Shown: positions 16,160 through 25,067, numbered from the stretch's first letter. The stretch is 48,446 bases of DNA from Croceibacterium_A sp964439725 (GCA_964439725.1 CAYTPY010000005.1:1-48446), one strand, 5' to 3'. Made by a program: numbers and translations. The notes: generated by a model not told the origin, from the letters alone.

Positions 16160-17011
16160 CTAGGCCAGCTTGTACTGTCGCTGTCCGCCAGGTGCCCCGT
16201 CCTTGCTTCCGCCGTTGACGCATACGGCGCCGTCACGCCGAGCTGCAGATACGGCTTCGATGAGAGCGTCTTGCTCAGCCGGAGAAAAGCGCCGCCATCC
16301 AGTGGGGCCGAGCCGTTCGAGCGGGCGGTACCGGATCTTGTACTGCATACGCTGCGCTCCATCGACCCAGTAGCCGAGGTAGACGTACGGCAGCCCTGCT
16401 TCCGCGGCGCGCCGGATATGATCGAGAATGATGTAGTTCCCAAGCCCGGTCCGCGCCTCATGTTCCGGGTCGTAGAAGCTGTAGATCAACGACAACCCGT
16501 CCCCCTGACGGTCCGTGAGGCAAGCGCCGACCAGGCGACCCTGCCCCCCGTCCACCGAGGGCTCCCTATATTCGACTACAAAGCTGGAAACGGCCGTGTG
16601 TTCCACCATGTCGGCGTAATCGATCTCATCCATAGCCGCCATTCCGCCTCCGGGGTGCCGGCTGGCGAGATAGCGCTGGAGCAAATCGAACTGTTCGGTG
16701 GTCGCCCACGGGCGGCACTCGGTGACGACGAGGTCCTCGTTCCGGCGCATCGTGCGGCGCTGGGTATTCGACGGCTCGAACTCGCCGGCGACGACTCGAA
16801 CCGAAACACAGGCCTGGCAGTCGAGGCAACTCGGCCGGTAGGCGACGGTCTGGCTGCGGCGAAACCCGATGCGGCCCAGCGCATCGTTGAGTGTCTCCGC
16901 GTGCGGCCCCTTCAGCTCGGTGAAGACTTTGCGCTCGGTCTTACCTGCCAAGTACGGGCACGGTGCAGGGCTCGTCACAAAGAAGCGGGGGAATCGAACC
17001 GGCGCAGTCAC
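16160..17011 (-). CDS. bpt: Aspartate/glutamate leucyltransferase or arginyltransferase (N-degron pathway)
   Basis: Transfers an amino acid (leucine in Bpt enzymes, arginine in Ate enzymes) from charged tRNA to proteins with acidic N-termini, marking them for ClpS/ClpAP. Family motifs: a CPYL stretch near residue 17, the cysteine pair in YRPSCLDCQACVSVRV, TxRRxMRRN-like RRTMRRNEDL, and SLIYSFYDPEHEARTGLGNY followed by YVYLGYWV. I chose the GTG at 17011, giving VTAPVRFPRFFVTSP, which matches the usual N-terminus; an earlier in-frame ATG (17104) adds 31 arginine-rich residues. The stop is one base from the tamA TTG start. Substrate (Leu or Arg) cannot be told from sequence alone. Confidence 0.92.
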   Translation of the reverse strand: MTAPVRFPRFFVTSPAPCPYLAGKTERKVFTELKGPHAETLNDALGRIGFRRSQTVAYRPSCLDCQACVSVRVVAGEFEPSNTQRRTMRRNEDLVVTECRPWATTEQFDLLQRYLASRHPGGGMAAMDEIDYADMVEHTAVSSFVVEYREPSVDGGQGRLVGACLTDRQGDGLSLIYSFYDPEHEARTGLGNYIILDHIRRAAEAGLPYVYLGYWVDGAQRMQYKIRYRPLERLGPTGWRRFSPAEQDALIEAVSAARRDGAVCVNGGSKDGAPGGQRQYKLA

Positions 17012-17187
17012 GTTGCGAGCAAGCCTCTCACCCAGAAAACCCAAGCGGCATCTTTCGAACGACCGTAGGCGCCCAAGGTGCCGGAATGAAAGAGCATTAA
17101 CCACTATTTCCGTGGAAGGCAGCGGATTTCGGACGCGAACGGCCCTTCAAACGTTAACCGCTCCGTTCTGGAACAGAGGGCTATCGC

Positions 17188-18438
17188 TTAGTTTAGCTCC
17201 ACCTGGCTGACCGCGTAGCCGCGCCCCCGCAGCGCCGCGACCAGCTTGTCCAGTTGCTCGCGGTCGCGCGCCTCGCACTCAATGTCGGTGATGAGGCCTT
17301 TGGCCGGCAGGTTTGTGAAGATGCGCTGGTGATAGATCTCAAGAATGTTGACGTTGTGGGCGTCGAATTCGTGCATCACCTTGAGCAGCGCGCCCGGCCG
17401 ATCCTGCAGCGAGATACGCAGGCGGGCCAAACGGCCCGAGCGGGCGAGATCGCGTAGCAGCACGTTGGCGAGGAGCCGGGTGTCGATGTTGCCGCCAGTC
17501 AAGACGATACCGACATTGCGGCCGGCGAACTTCTCCGGATATTTCATCACTGCCGCTAGGCCCGCGGCGCCGGCGCCTTCGACTACGGTCTTTTCGATCT
17601 GCAGCAGCAGCGACAGCGCGCTTTCGAGAGCATCCTCATCCACCAGCACGATGTCGTCGAGCAGATCGGCGAGGAGCCGCGAGGTGATCTTGCCCGGCTC
17701 CTTGACTGCAATGCCTTCGGCCAGCGTATCCCCGCCGCAGGGCAAGTCCTCGCTGCGTAAGTGACCGTACATCGACGGGTAAAGCTGCGCCTGCACGCCC
17801 ACCAGCTGCAAATCCGGCTTCAGCGCCTTGGCCGCCACGCCCATGCCCGACGAAAGGCCGCCGCCGCCGACGGGGATGGCCAGGGTGTCGATCTCAGGCG
17901 CGTCCTCCAACATCTCCAGGGCGACCGTGCCCTGCCCCGCCGCGACCGCCAGGTCGTCGAACGGCGGGACGAAGGTTAGCCCCAGCTGCTTTTCCATGCT
18001 CAGCGCGTAGGCGAGCGCTTCGTCGAAAGTCTCACCCTCGAGCACCACGGTCCCGCCGACGGCTTCGGTCTGCATGACCTTCACCACCGGGGTGGTGCGC
18101 GGCATGACGATTGTCACAGGCACACCGAGGCGGGTTCCGTGGTAGGACAGGCCTTGCGCGTGATTGCCCGCCGAGGCGGCGATCACGCCGCGCTTGCGCT
18201 GCTCTTCGTCCATCAGCAGCAGCGCGTTGAGGGCACCGCGTTCCTTGTAGGCCGCGGTGAATTGCAGGTTTTCGAACTTCAACCAGATCTTGGCGCCGGT
18301 AAGCTGCGACAGGGTCCTGCTATGCATCGTCGGCGTGCGAACGACCGCACCCGCGATCCGCTCCGCCGCCGCGCGCACGTCCGCGACATCGAGAGTCGAT
18401 TCCTGCTCGCTCACTTCGATCGTTCCCATCCCCGTCAT
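17188..18438 (-). CDS. ilvA: Threonine ammonia-lyase with C-terminal ACT domain
   Basis: PLP enzyme converting threonine to 2-oxobutyrate and ammonia, the first step toward isoleucine (or threonine catabolism). 416 residues from the first ATG (18438); ATG 18429 is an alternative. The PLP lysine is K65 in TAAYKERGAL, AASAGNHAQG is the substrate loop, and VGGGGLSSG binds the PLP phosphate. Residues about 333-416 form a single ACT domain (RISLQDRPGALLKVMHEFD), expected for allosteric control. The single-ACT form is shorter than the two-ACT E. coli IlvA. It shares a 92-base divergent interval with the dehydrogenase gene at 18531 and is followed by a 176-base gap before bpt. Confidence 0.93.
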   Translation of the reverse strand: MTGMGTIEVSEQESTLDVADVRAAAERIAGAVVRTPTMHSRTLSQLTGAKIWLKFENLQFTAAYKERGALNALLLMDEEQRKRGVIAASAGNHAQGLSYHGTRLGVPVTIVMPRTTPVVKVMQTEAVGGTVVLEGETFDEALAYALSMEKQLGLTFVPPFDDLAVAAGQGTVALEMLEDAPEIDTLAIPVGGGGLSSGMGVAAKALKPDLQLVGVQAQLYPSMYGHLRSEDLPCGGDTLAEGIAVKEPGKITSRLLADLLDDIVLVDEDALESALSLLLQIEKTVVEGAGAAGLAAVMKYPEKFAGRNVGIVLTGGNIDTRLLANVLLRDLARSGRLARLRISLQDRPGALLKVMHEFDAHNVNILEIYHQRIFTNLPAKGLITDIECEARDREQLDKLVAALRGRGYAVSQVELN

Positions 18439-18530
18439 AGGGCGCGCGCCGTAAACGAAAAGCGCCGCCAAGGGAAACGCCGCTGCAGCAACGATTGCTT
18501 TGAGCCGCGCAAGGCGCCAGTTGAGCCCGC

Positions 18531-19430
18531 ATGACAGAAGCCAAGCGCATCGCTTTCCTCGGCCTGGGCGTAATGGGTGCCCCGATGGCCGGTCACTTGG
18601 CCCGGGCCGGGCACCGGGTCACGGTTTACAACCGCACCGCCGCCAAAGCCGAAGCCTGGGTCGAGCGACACGCCGGCGAAGGGCTGAAGGTCACAGCGGC
18701 GGCCACTCCGCGAGATGCGGCCGAAGGACAGGACGCGGTGCTGGCCTGCGTCGGAAACGACGCCGACCTGGCGGAAGTAGTCCTGGGGGACGCGGGCGCG
18801 CTGAGTTCGATGGCGCCTGGTGCGCTGTTCGTCGATCACACCACCGTTTCGCCCGCCATTGCGCGGAAGATTGCGCAGGAAGCCGAGCGTGCGGGGGTGC
18901 TGTCGCTCGACGCTCCGGTTTCCGGCGGCCAATCGGGAGCCGAAAGCGGCAAGCTTTCGATCATGTGCGGCGGGAGCGCCGAGGCGATGGAACGCGCGCA
19001 GCCGCTGCTGGAAGCTTACGCCGCGCGCATCGTCCACATCGGCGCGGCCGGCACGGGGCAGGCGGCGAAGGCTGTCAACCAGATCTGCATCGCCGGAACG
19101 CTCGCTGGCCTATCGGAGGCGATCCGATTTGCGCAGGCGGCCGGCCTAGACCTGGACCGGGTGCTGCAAGCGGTCTCCGGCGGCGCCGCCCAGAGCTGGC
19201 AGATGGAGAACCGCTGGACCACGATGGCCGCGGGCGAGTTCGACTTCGGCTTTGCCATCGATTGGATGCGCAAGGACCTGGCGATCGCCCTGGCCGAAGC
19301 GCACGCGCGGGGGCTGGAGCTGCCGGTGACGCAATCGGTCGACGGCTATTACGCCAAAGTACAAGCGATGGACGGCGGGCGGCAGGATACCAGCGCACTG
19401 ATCCGCCACCTGCCGGAGATCGGCGCATGA
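18531..19430 (+). CDS. NAD(P)-dependent beta-hydroxyacid dehydrogenase (3-hydroxyisobutyrate dehydrogenase family)
   Basis: Cytoplasmic oxidoreductase of 299 residues. The Rossmann motif is FLGLGVMGAPMAGHL (9-23). The family signature region is LDAPVSGGQSGAESGKLSIM (127-145) and the likely catalytic lysine is K180 in GQAAKAVNQ. The family includes 3-hydroxyisobutyrate, tartronate-semialdehyde and glyoxylate reductases; sequence alone does not fix the substrate. Start by the first ATG after the divergent promoter region; no strong Shine-Dalgarno is visible. Its stop overlaps the next start as ATGA, so it is co-translated with the amidohydrolase gene. Confidence 0.92.
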   Translation: MTEAKRIAFLGLGVMGAPMAGHLARAGHRVTVYNRTAAKAEAWVERHAGEGLKVTAAATPRDAAEGQDAVLACVGNDADLAEVVLGDAGALSSMAPGALFVDHTTVSPAIARKIAQEAERAGVLSLDAPVSGGQSGAESGKLSIMCGGSAEAMERAQPLLEAYAARIVHIGAAGTGQAAKAVNQICIAGTLAGLSEAIRFAQAAGLDLDRVLQAVSGGAAQSWQMENRWTTMAAGEFDFGFAIDWMRKDLAIALAEAHARGLELPVTQSVDGYYAKVQAMDGGRQDTSALIRHLPEIGA

Positions 19431-21112
19431 AGGCGCGCTGGCTTGCCGCCGCGGCACTGCTGTTCTCCAGCCCCACTCTCGCCGACACGTTGATCGACAA
19501 CGTCAACGGCATCTCGGTCGATCGCAACGGCACGGTCACCCGCTTCGAAGCGATCCTGATCGACGATGAGGGCAAAGTGCGGGAGATCGTGCCCCGGGGC
19601 GAGCGTGCTCCGCGCGCCGACTACCGCGAGGACGCGCGAGGCCGCACTGTCATCCCAGGCATCATCGATTCGCACGTTCACGTAATGGGCCTAGGGCTAG
19701 GCCTGCTGACAGTGGACCTGTCGGATACGCGGAGCCTGGCCGAAGCGCAGCAGAAAATCGGCGACTACGCGGCCGCCAATCCCGAACGACCGTGGATCGT
19801 GGGGCGGGGTTGGAACCAGGAGGCCTGGAGCCTGGGCCGGTTTCCCACCGCTGCGGAGCTCGATGCGGTGGTGGCCGACCGGCCGGTCTGGCTCGAGCGG
19901 GTGGATGGACACGCCGGCTGGGCCAATACCGCAGCGCTGACGCTCGCTGGGGTCACCGCCACTACGGCCGACCCGGCCGGAGGGCGTATCGAGCGACTGG
20001 CGGGCGGGCGCGATCCCTCGGGCGTGTTGGTGGACGCAGCGATGGCGCTGGTCGCTTCCCACGTTCCGCCGCCGCGGGCCACCGACCGCGATGTCGCGCT
20101 GCACGAAGCGCAGGAACTGCTGGTCCGAAGCGGGGTCACCGCGGTGGCCGACATGGGCACCTCGATCGACGACTGGATGACGTTCCGCCGGGCGGGCGAC
20201 GAGGGCCGGCTGCGGGTGCGCATCATGGCCTATGCGACGAGCGTGCCGGAGATGACGCTGATCGGCGGCACGGGGCCGACGCAGTGGCTCTATGACGACC
20301 GCCTGCGGCTGAACGGCCTCAAGCTTTCGCTGGACGGGGCGCTCGGCTCGCGAGGCGCGCTGCTCAAGGCGCCTTATGCCGACGATGCCGGCAACCGCGG
20401 GCTCACGCTGATGAATGGCACGCAGCTGCGCAACAACATGAGCCGGGCGGCGATGGAGGGCTATCAGGTCGCCATCCATGCCATCGGCGACGCGGCCAAT
20501 GCGGAAGCGCTCGACGCGATCGACGAGCTGTCGGGCGATTACCGCGGCGACAGGCGATGGCGCATCGAACATGCGCAAGTGGTGGATTCCGCCGACCTCA
20601 CTCGGTTCGGCCGGCACGGTGTGATCGCGTCGATGCAGCCGGTGCACCAAACGTCGGACCGGCTGATGGCCGAAGCCCGGCTGGGTCCCGACCGCTTGGC
20701 CGGGGCTTATGCGTGGCGCGCGATCGACGATGCCGGAGCCAGCATTGCCTTCGGCTCGGACGCGCCAGTCGAGGCACCGGATCCCTTCGCCGGGCTCGCC
20801 GCCGCGGTCAGCCGCGAAGATGCTAGCGGTCAGCCCTCGGGCGGCTGGCAGCCGGAGCAGAAGCTATCCATCGCCGAAGCCCTGGCAGCCTATACGGCCG
20901 GTGCGGCCTGGGCGGGCTTTGCCGAGGGCCGTTTCGGTCGCTTGGCACCGGGCGAGCGTGCCGATTTCATCGTGCTCGACGCCGATCCCCTCGATGCCGA
21001 CGCCGCCGAACTGCGGCGCATCCGCGTGCTCGAAACCTGGATCGGCGGGCGCAAGGTCTATGAGGCAAGCCCGGGCCGCGGCAGCCGGCGGGCCGACGCC
21101 CCCGGGCGCTAA
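19427..21112 (+). CDS. Exported YtcJ-like amidohydrolase
   Basis: Metal-dependent hydrolase of the amidohydrolase-3 (YtcJ/NfdA) group, 561 residues. A signal peptide (MKARWLAAAALLFSSPTLAD) predicts export, probably to the periplasm. The metal-binding HxH is in PGIIDSHVHVMG; further markers are GRGWNQEAW, DGALGSRGALL, the IHAIGDAAN histidine, RIEHAQVV and the late aspartate in FGSDAPVE. The composite metallo-dependent barrel ends with a beta-sandwich strand (GERADFIVLDADP). Substrate unknown; relatives act on N-acyl or formyl amides. The ATG overlaps the previous stop (ATGA), and the gene ends tail-to-tail with tatC, overlapping it by 4 bases. Confidence 0.92.
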   Translation: MKARWLAAAALLFSSPTLADTLIDNVNGISVDRNGTVTRFEAILIDDEGKVREIVPRGERAPRADYREDARGRTVIPGIIDSHVHVMGLGLGLLTVDLSDTRSLAEAQQKIGDYAAANPERPWIVGRGWNQEAWSLGRFPTAAELDAVVADRPVWLERVDGHAGWANTAALTLAGVTATTADPAGGRIERLAGGRDPSGVLVDAAMALVASHVPPPRATDRDVALHEAQELLVRSGVTAVADMGTSIDDWMTFRRAGDEGRLRVRIMAYATSVPEMTLIGGTGPTQWLYDDRLRLNGLKLSLDGALGSRGALLKAPYADDAGNRGLTLMNGTQLRNNMSRAAMEGYQVAIHAIGDAANAEALDAIDELSGDYRGDRRWRIEHAQVVDSADLTRFGRHGVIASMQPVHQTSDRLMAEARLGPDRLAGAYAWRAIDDAGASIAFGSDAPVEAPDPFAGLAAAVSREDASGQPSGGWQPEQKLSIAEALAAYTAGAAWAGFAEGRFGRLAPGERADFIVLDADPLDADAAELRRIRVLETWIGGRKVYEASPGRGSRRADAPGR

Positions 21113-21927
21113 GCGCTAGCTTCCGGCGGTGACGACTGCTCATCGGCAGCTGCGGCGGCCGCCTCATCCGCGACCTTGCTGACCGGACGCATCAGCAGCA
21201 GCGAAATCTCGAACAGCAGGATCAGTGGAAGTGCCAGCAGCAACTGTGAACCGATGTCGGGCGGTGTAATCACGGCGGCGACGATGAAGATGCCGACGAT
21301 CACGTAGCGGCGCCCGCTGGCGAGTTGTTCGCGCGAGACGATGCCGGCGCGGTTCAGCAGCAGCAGCAGGACGGGCAGCAAGAAGCTTATGCCGAACGCA
21401 ATGATGAAGTGCATCACCAGATCGAGGTAGTCGCCGATCGCGGGCAGCGCTTCCTGCGTCAGGCCCGCGGTTTCACCTTCGAAGCCCAGGAACCAGGTGA
21501 AAGCAGTCGGCATGACGACGAAGTAGGCGAGCGAAGCTCCCATCGCGAACAGCACCGGCGTAGCAATTAGAAACGGCAGGAACGCCCTCTTCTCGCGAGC
21601 ATAGAGCCCTGGTGCGACGAAGGCCCAAAGCTGGTTGGCGATGACCGGAAAGCTGATCAGGAACGCGGCGAACAGCGCCACTTTGATCTCGACGAAGAAC
21701 GCTTCGTAGAGCTTGGTGTAGATCAGGCGCCCTTCGCCCTCCCCGAACGCGGTGGCGAGGGGCCGGACGAGAACTTCGAAGATGTCGTCCGCGAAGAACA
21801 GGCAGCCGACGAAGGACACCGCCAGCATGATCACGCATCGCACCAGCCGGGTGCGCAACTCGATCAGGTGGTCGAGTAGCGGCGCCTGCGATTCGTCGAT
21901 GTCCTTGACGCGAAATGGCAGGCTCAT
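21109..21927 (-). CDS. tatC: Sec-independent protein translocase TatC
   Basis: Core receptor of the twin-arginine translocase (272 residues), which binds twin-arginine signal peptides at the inner membrane. Six membrane helices are visible, with the conserved N-terminal APLLDHLIELRTRLVR segment (acidic Glu in the HLxELR motif), the FxxPLxxA-like RPLATAF loop and the TPPDIGSQLLLALP region. The acidic/Ala-rich C-terminal tail is poorly conserved. The ATG overlaps the tatB stop as ATGA; the stop overlaps the amidohydrolase end. Confidence 0.97.
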   Translation of the reverse strand: MSLPFRVKDIDESQAPLLDHLIELRTRLVRCVIMLAVSFVGCLFFADDIFEVLVRPLATAFGEGEGRLIYTKLYEAFFVEIKVALFAAFLISFPVIANQLWAFVAPGLYAREKRAFLPFLIATPVLFAMGASLAYFVVMPTAFTWFLGFEGETAGLTQEALPAIGDYLDLVMHFIIAFGISFLLPVLLLLLNRAGIVSREQLASGRRYVIVGIFIVAAVITPPDIGSQLLLALPLILLFEISLLLMRPVSKVADEAAAAAADEQSSPPEASA

Positions 21928-22307
21928 GACGGCTTGCTGCTTTCGCTAACCGACGGGGCCGGCGGCTCGGCCTCTGCCGGCTCGGTCGCGCGCGCCTCGG
22001 CCGAAGCAGGTGGCGGCGTGACCGGACCGGCCGGATAGGCTCCGGTCTGCTCCATTCCAGGCGGCGCGCCCTCGGGATGCTCGCGCATGATCTTTTCGTT
22101 CTGCTCGCGCCACTTCTTCTCCATCTCCTCCATCTCGGCCTCGCGGATCATCGTATCGAGGCCGGCGCGGAAATGACCGGAGACTTTTCGGATCTTGCCG
22201 ATCCACCGGCCCGCGGTGCGCAGCGCCAGCGGCAAGTCTTTCGGGCCGATCACGATCACCGCCACGATGACGATGAGCAGGAGTTCGGCCGAGCCGATGT
22301 CAAACAT
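21924..22307 (-). CDS. tatB: Sec-independent protein translocase TatB
   Basis: Single-span Tat subunit of 127 residues that forms the signal-peptide receptor with TatC. The N-terminus MFDIGSAELLLIVIVAVIVIGPKDLP has the TatB pattern, including the conserved Glu8 and the GP hinge. An amphipathic helix (RTAGRWIGKIRKVSGHFRAG) and a charged helix follow, then a Pro/Ala/Glu-rich tail. Glu8 and the longer tail distinguish it from TatA. It overlaps tatC by 4 bases and starts 23 bases after tatA. Confidence 0.96.
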   Translation of the reverse strand: MFDIGSAELLLIVIVAVIVIGPKDLPLALRTAGRWIGKIRKVSGHFRAGLDTMIREAEMEEMEKKWREQNEKIMREHPEGAPPGMEQTGAYPAGPVTPPPASAEARATEPAEAEPPAPSVSESSKPS

Positions 22308-22330
22308 GGGCGGGGCCCGAAATCAGAAGG

Positions 22331-22576
22331 TCAGCGCGCGCTGGTGTCGCTCGCCGACTGGGGATTGGCGGCGGCTTCGGAAGCGGGCTTAGCCTCGTGG
22401 CTGGGGCCTTCGATCCGCTGCGGCGGCGCAGCCGGCTTGTCGTCGTCATTGAGGCCTTGGCGGAAGCTTTTCACGCCTTTGCCGAAATCGCCCATCATTT
22501 CGCTGATCCGGCCGCGGCCGAACAGCACGAGGATCACCAGTGCGATGATCAGGATCTGGAACGGTCCGATATTCAC
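22331..22576 (-). CDS. tatA: Sec-independent protein translocase TatA
   Basis: Pore or membrane-thinning component of the Tat translocase, 81 residues. One short membrane helix (MNIGPFQILIIALVILVLFG) meets the amphipathic helix at the FGRGRISEMMGDFGKGVKSF hinge, typical of TatA/E. The C-terminal tail is polar and Pro/Ala-rich. A GGAGAG-like ribosome-binding motif lies upstream of the ATG. It lies between scpB and tatB on the minus strand. Confidence 0.96.
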   Translation of the reverse strand: MNIGPFQILIIALVILVLFGRGRISEMMGDFGKGVKSFRQGLNDDDKPAAPPQRIEGPSHEAKPASEAAANPQSASDTSAR

Positions 22577-22606
22577 GGGAACTCTCCGAATGGCTTTGCG
22601 GAGAGT

Positions 22607-23221
22607 CTAGGCGCTTTCATCCCCGTTTACCAGCGGAGCCGACGCCTCATCCGATTCGTCGGCTGTCTGGCCGAGAAGGTCTTCGTAGGCTTCGTCGACC
22701 GGATCGAGCAGGCCCGCGGCCTTGAGCTCCTCAAGGCCGGGCAAGTCCTTGCGGCTCGCCAGGCCGAAGTGGCTGAGGAACTCGGGGGTCGTGGCGTAGA
22801 TCACCGGGCGCCCCGGAACTTCCCGCCGACCCGCGACGCGGACCCAGCCGGCTTCCATCAGCACGTCGAGCGTGCCGGAACTGGTCTGCACACCGCGGAT
22901 CGCCTCGATCTCGGCGCGGCTGACGGGCTCCTGATAGGCGACGATCGCCAGGACTTCAGTGGCGGCACGGCTGAGCTTGCGGACGTGCTCGCGTTCGCGG
23001 CGCAGCAAGTGGGCGAGGTCGGGGGCGGTCTGGAATTGCCAGCGCCCGCCCCGGTACACCAGTCGCACCCCGCGATCGCGATAATGCTCCTCCAGCTCGC
23101 GCAAGGCGGAGCGGACATCAGCGCCGCCGAGATGAGTGGTGAGAGCCTCGGCGCTCATCGGCTCCTCCGCCGCGAAGAGAGTCGCTTCCACCGCCCGGAC
23201 GAGATCGTCGGGCGTTTCCAT
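22607..23221 (-). CDS. scpB: Segregation and condensation protein ScpB
   Basis: Tandem winged-helix subunit (204 residues) of the SMC-ScpAB condensin that organises and segregates the chromosome. It has the usual N-terminal LVRAVEATLFAAEEPMSAEAL, then TEVLAIVAYQEPVSRAEIEAIRGV, the strongest family motif, and the second winged helix ending FLSHFGLASRKDLPGLEEL. I chose the ATG at 23221-23219, overlapping the scpA stop as TGATG; a longer frame would run through scpA. The C-terminal acidic tail is variable. Confidence 0.96.
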   Translation of the reverse strand: METPDDLVRAVEATLFAAEEPMSAEALTTHLGGADVRSALRELEEHYRDRGVRLVYRGGRWQFQTAPDLAHLLRREREHVRKLSRAATEVLAIVAYQEPVSRAEIEAIRGVQTSSGTLDVLMEAGWVRVAGRREVPGRPVIYATTPEFLSHFGLASRKDLPGLEELKAAGLLDPVDEAYEDLLGQTADESDEASAPLVNGDESA

Positions 23222-24054
23222 CACCGGGCAGCCTTTGCATCGCGCCCGCCGAGTGAACCCAGGCGGCGCAAATGGAGCGGGCCAAAGATTTCCTCCTGCC
23301 GGATTTCGGCCTTGCCAAGCCGCGCCAGCTCCAGCGCGGCAACGAAGCTGGACGCGAGCGCGGAGCGGCGGAGGCGTGGCTCCGCCTGGACAGGGAGGAA
23401 ATCGCGCAATTCGACCCAATCGAGCTTCACGCCGAGCAGAGCCGAAACGCGGTCGAGCGCTGAGTCGAGCGTCATGACCGGCCGCTCGCGCACCATGTGC
23501 ACGACCGGCTCGCTGCGCGCTCTGACGATCGCATATGCCGAAACGAGCGAATACCAATCGCACTGCCAGGCGTTCTTTCGGTCGATACGCAGGCCTTCAG
23601 GAGCGCCGCGCAGAAACACGTCGCGGCCAATCCGGTCCCGCGCCAGGAGCCGCGCTGCCGCCTCGCGCATGGCGCTCAGCCGCTGAAGGCGTAGCTGCAA
23701 CCGCAAGGCGAGCTCGTCGGGGCTCGGATCCTCTTGCTCTTCCTTCGGCAGCAGCAGCGCGGACTTGAGATAGGCAAGCCATGCGGCCATCACCAGGTAA
23801 TCGGCGGCCATCTCCAGCTTCAAAGCTTCGGCCTGCTCGATGTAGGCGATATACTGATCGACGAGCGCGAGGATGGAGATAGCCTTGAGGTCGACCTTCT
23901 GCCGCCGTGCCAGATCGAGCAGGAGGTCCAGTGGTCCTTCCCACCCATCGAGCTCCAGATAGAGCGCGGTGGCAGCGACCGGCGCTGTGCCGGCGCTCTC
24001 CCATTCGTCCCCCTCGTCGCCAGGCGGATCGAACAGCAGGCCGTCCTCGGTCAC
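23221..24054 (-). CDS. scpA: Segregation and condensation protein ScpA
   Basis: Kleisin subunit of the bacterial condensin (277 residues), bridging the SMC heads and binding ScpB. Motifs: LELDGWEGPLDLLLDLARRQKVDL and YIEQAEALKLEMAADYLVMAAWLAYLKSALLLP, typical of the N-terminal kleisin helices, with a C-terminal winged-helix part (FVAALELARLGKAEIRQEEIFGPL). The start overlaps the nagZ stop by 4 bases and the stop overlaps scpB. Family membership is clear. Confidence 0.96.
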   Translation of the reverse strand: MTEDGLLFDPPGDEGDEWESAGTAPVAATALYLELDGWEGPLDLLLDLARRQKVDLKAISILALVDQYIAYIEQAEALKLEMAADYLVMAAWLAYLKSALLLPKEEQEDPSPDELALRLQLRLQRLSAMREAAARLLARDRIGRDVFLRGAPEGLRIDRKNAWQCDWYSLVSAYAIVRARSEPVVHMVRERPVMTLDSALDRVSALLGVKLDWVELRDFLPVQAEPRLRRSALASSFVAALELARLGKAEIRQEEIFGPLHLRRLGSLGGRDAKAAR

Positions 24055-25067
24055 GCGAGATTCCTGGCGAGGTCGAGCAAGGCGTCGCGCGTGGCGATGA
24101 GCTGGCGGCGATCGAACTCGGCGCTGCCTTGGGTAATCGTCAGCGCATGCTCCAGCCGGCGCGCGGTGACCTCGGACATGGCCGGCAATCGCCCGGCGAT
24201 GCCGAGCATGTCGTCCATTTTCGCCCAGCAGTTGAGCACCAAGTCGCAGCCCGCCGCGACGGCTCGCTCAGCACGGTCGGGCACGGAGCCCGATAACGCT
24301 TCCATGTCGATGTCGTCGGTGAGCAAAAGACCGTCAAAGCCGATCCTCTGGCGGATCACCTGATTGACGACAAACGGAGAAAGCGTGCCCGGATTATCTG
24401 CGTCCCAGGCGGTGTAGCGCACGTGCGCGGTCATCCCGATGGGTGCCTGGTTGAGTGTGCGGAACGGCTGCAGATCAGTTGCGAGCTCTGCGTCGCTGGC
24501 CTCGACCGTTGGCAGTTCCTTGTGGCTGTCGGCGCAAGCCCTGCCATGTCCGGGCATGTGCTTGATGCACCCCGCCACCCCGGCGCGAGCGAGGCCGTCG
24601 AGCACCGCCCGCCCCAGCGCCGCCACCTGCATCGGCTCGGTACCCAGCGCTCGGTCGCCGATCACGTCGTGGGCTCCGGGCTGCCGCACGTCGAGCAACG
24701 GCGTGTAATCGACCGAGATGCCGACCTCGGCCAAGTCATGACCTAGCGCTTGGCCGTTTGCCCGCGCCGCCTCGATCGCACTCGCGGGGGCAACCTGCCA
24801 AAGCTTCGCGAACGCCTCGCCCGGCGGGAACGTGTCCCATTCGGGCGGCTTCATCCGCGCCACACGGCCGCCTTCCTGATCGATCGAGATCAGCAGCCGC
24901 TCACGCCCGTGGATCGCGCGCAGCGCATCGGTAAGAGCCCGCAGCTGCGCCCGGTCCTGCACATTGCGCCCGAACAGGATGTAACCAGCCGGATCAGCCT
25001 CGCGGAAGAACGCGCGCTCATCCGCCGTGAGGGCCAGACCGGAAAGACCGAAAATCGCGGGCGTCAT
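24051..25067 (-). CDS. nagZ: Beta-N-acetylhexosaminidase NagZ (GH3)
   Basis: Cytoplasmic peptidoglycan-recycling enzyme (338 residues) that removes GlcNAc from anhydro-muropeptides; in some bacteria this affects beta-lactamase induction. Visible motifs: LISIDQEGGRVARM (58-72), CIKHMPGHGRACADSHKE (167-184, with the catalytic Asp-His pair), and LLTDDIDMEAL near 248-257 carrying the nucleophilic Asp. I chose the ATG at 25067 (MTPAIFGLSG); an in-frame start 27 bases upstream adds MPYSCESWD, unlike the family. It follows the regulator gene at 25155 by 87 bases and overlaps scpA. Confidence 0.95.
   Translation of the reverse strand: MTPAIFGLSGLALTADERAFFREADPAGYILFGRNVQDRAQLRALTDALRAIHGRERLLISIDQEGGRVARMKPPEWDTFPPGEAFAKLWQVAPASAIEAARANGQALGHDLAEVGISVDYTPLLDVRQPGAHDVIGDRALGTEPMQVAALGRAVLDGLARAGVAGCIKHMPGHGRACADSHKELPTVEASDAELATDLQPFRTLNQAPIGMTAHVRYTAWDADNPGTLSPFVVNQVIRQRIGFDGLLLTDDIDMEALSGSVPDRAERAVAAGCDLVLNCWAKMDDMLGIAGRLPAMSEVTARRLEHALTITQGSAEFDRRQLIATRDALLDLARNLA

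Noticed and set aside
14137..16218. 693-codon open frame opposite tamA
   Set aside because: Shadow frame with Arg/Ala/Asp/Val-biased composition and no recognisable motifs.
16988..17001. tRNA T-loop-like sequence (GGTTCGATTCC on the minus strand)
   Set aside because: It encodes the PVRFP segment at the N-terminus of Bpt; no acceptor, D or anticodon arms fit around it.
18500..19426. In-frame extension upstream of the amidohydrolase
   Set aside because: It runs antiparallel in meaning to the dehydrogenase gene (another frame of the same DNA); the signal peptide at 19427 marks the real start.
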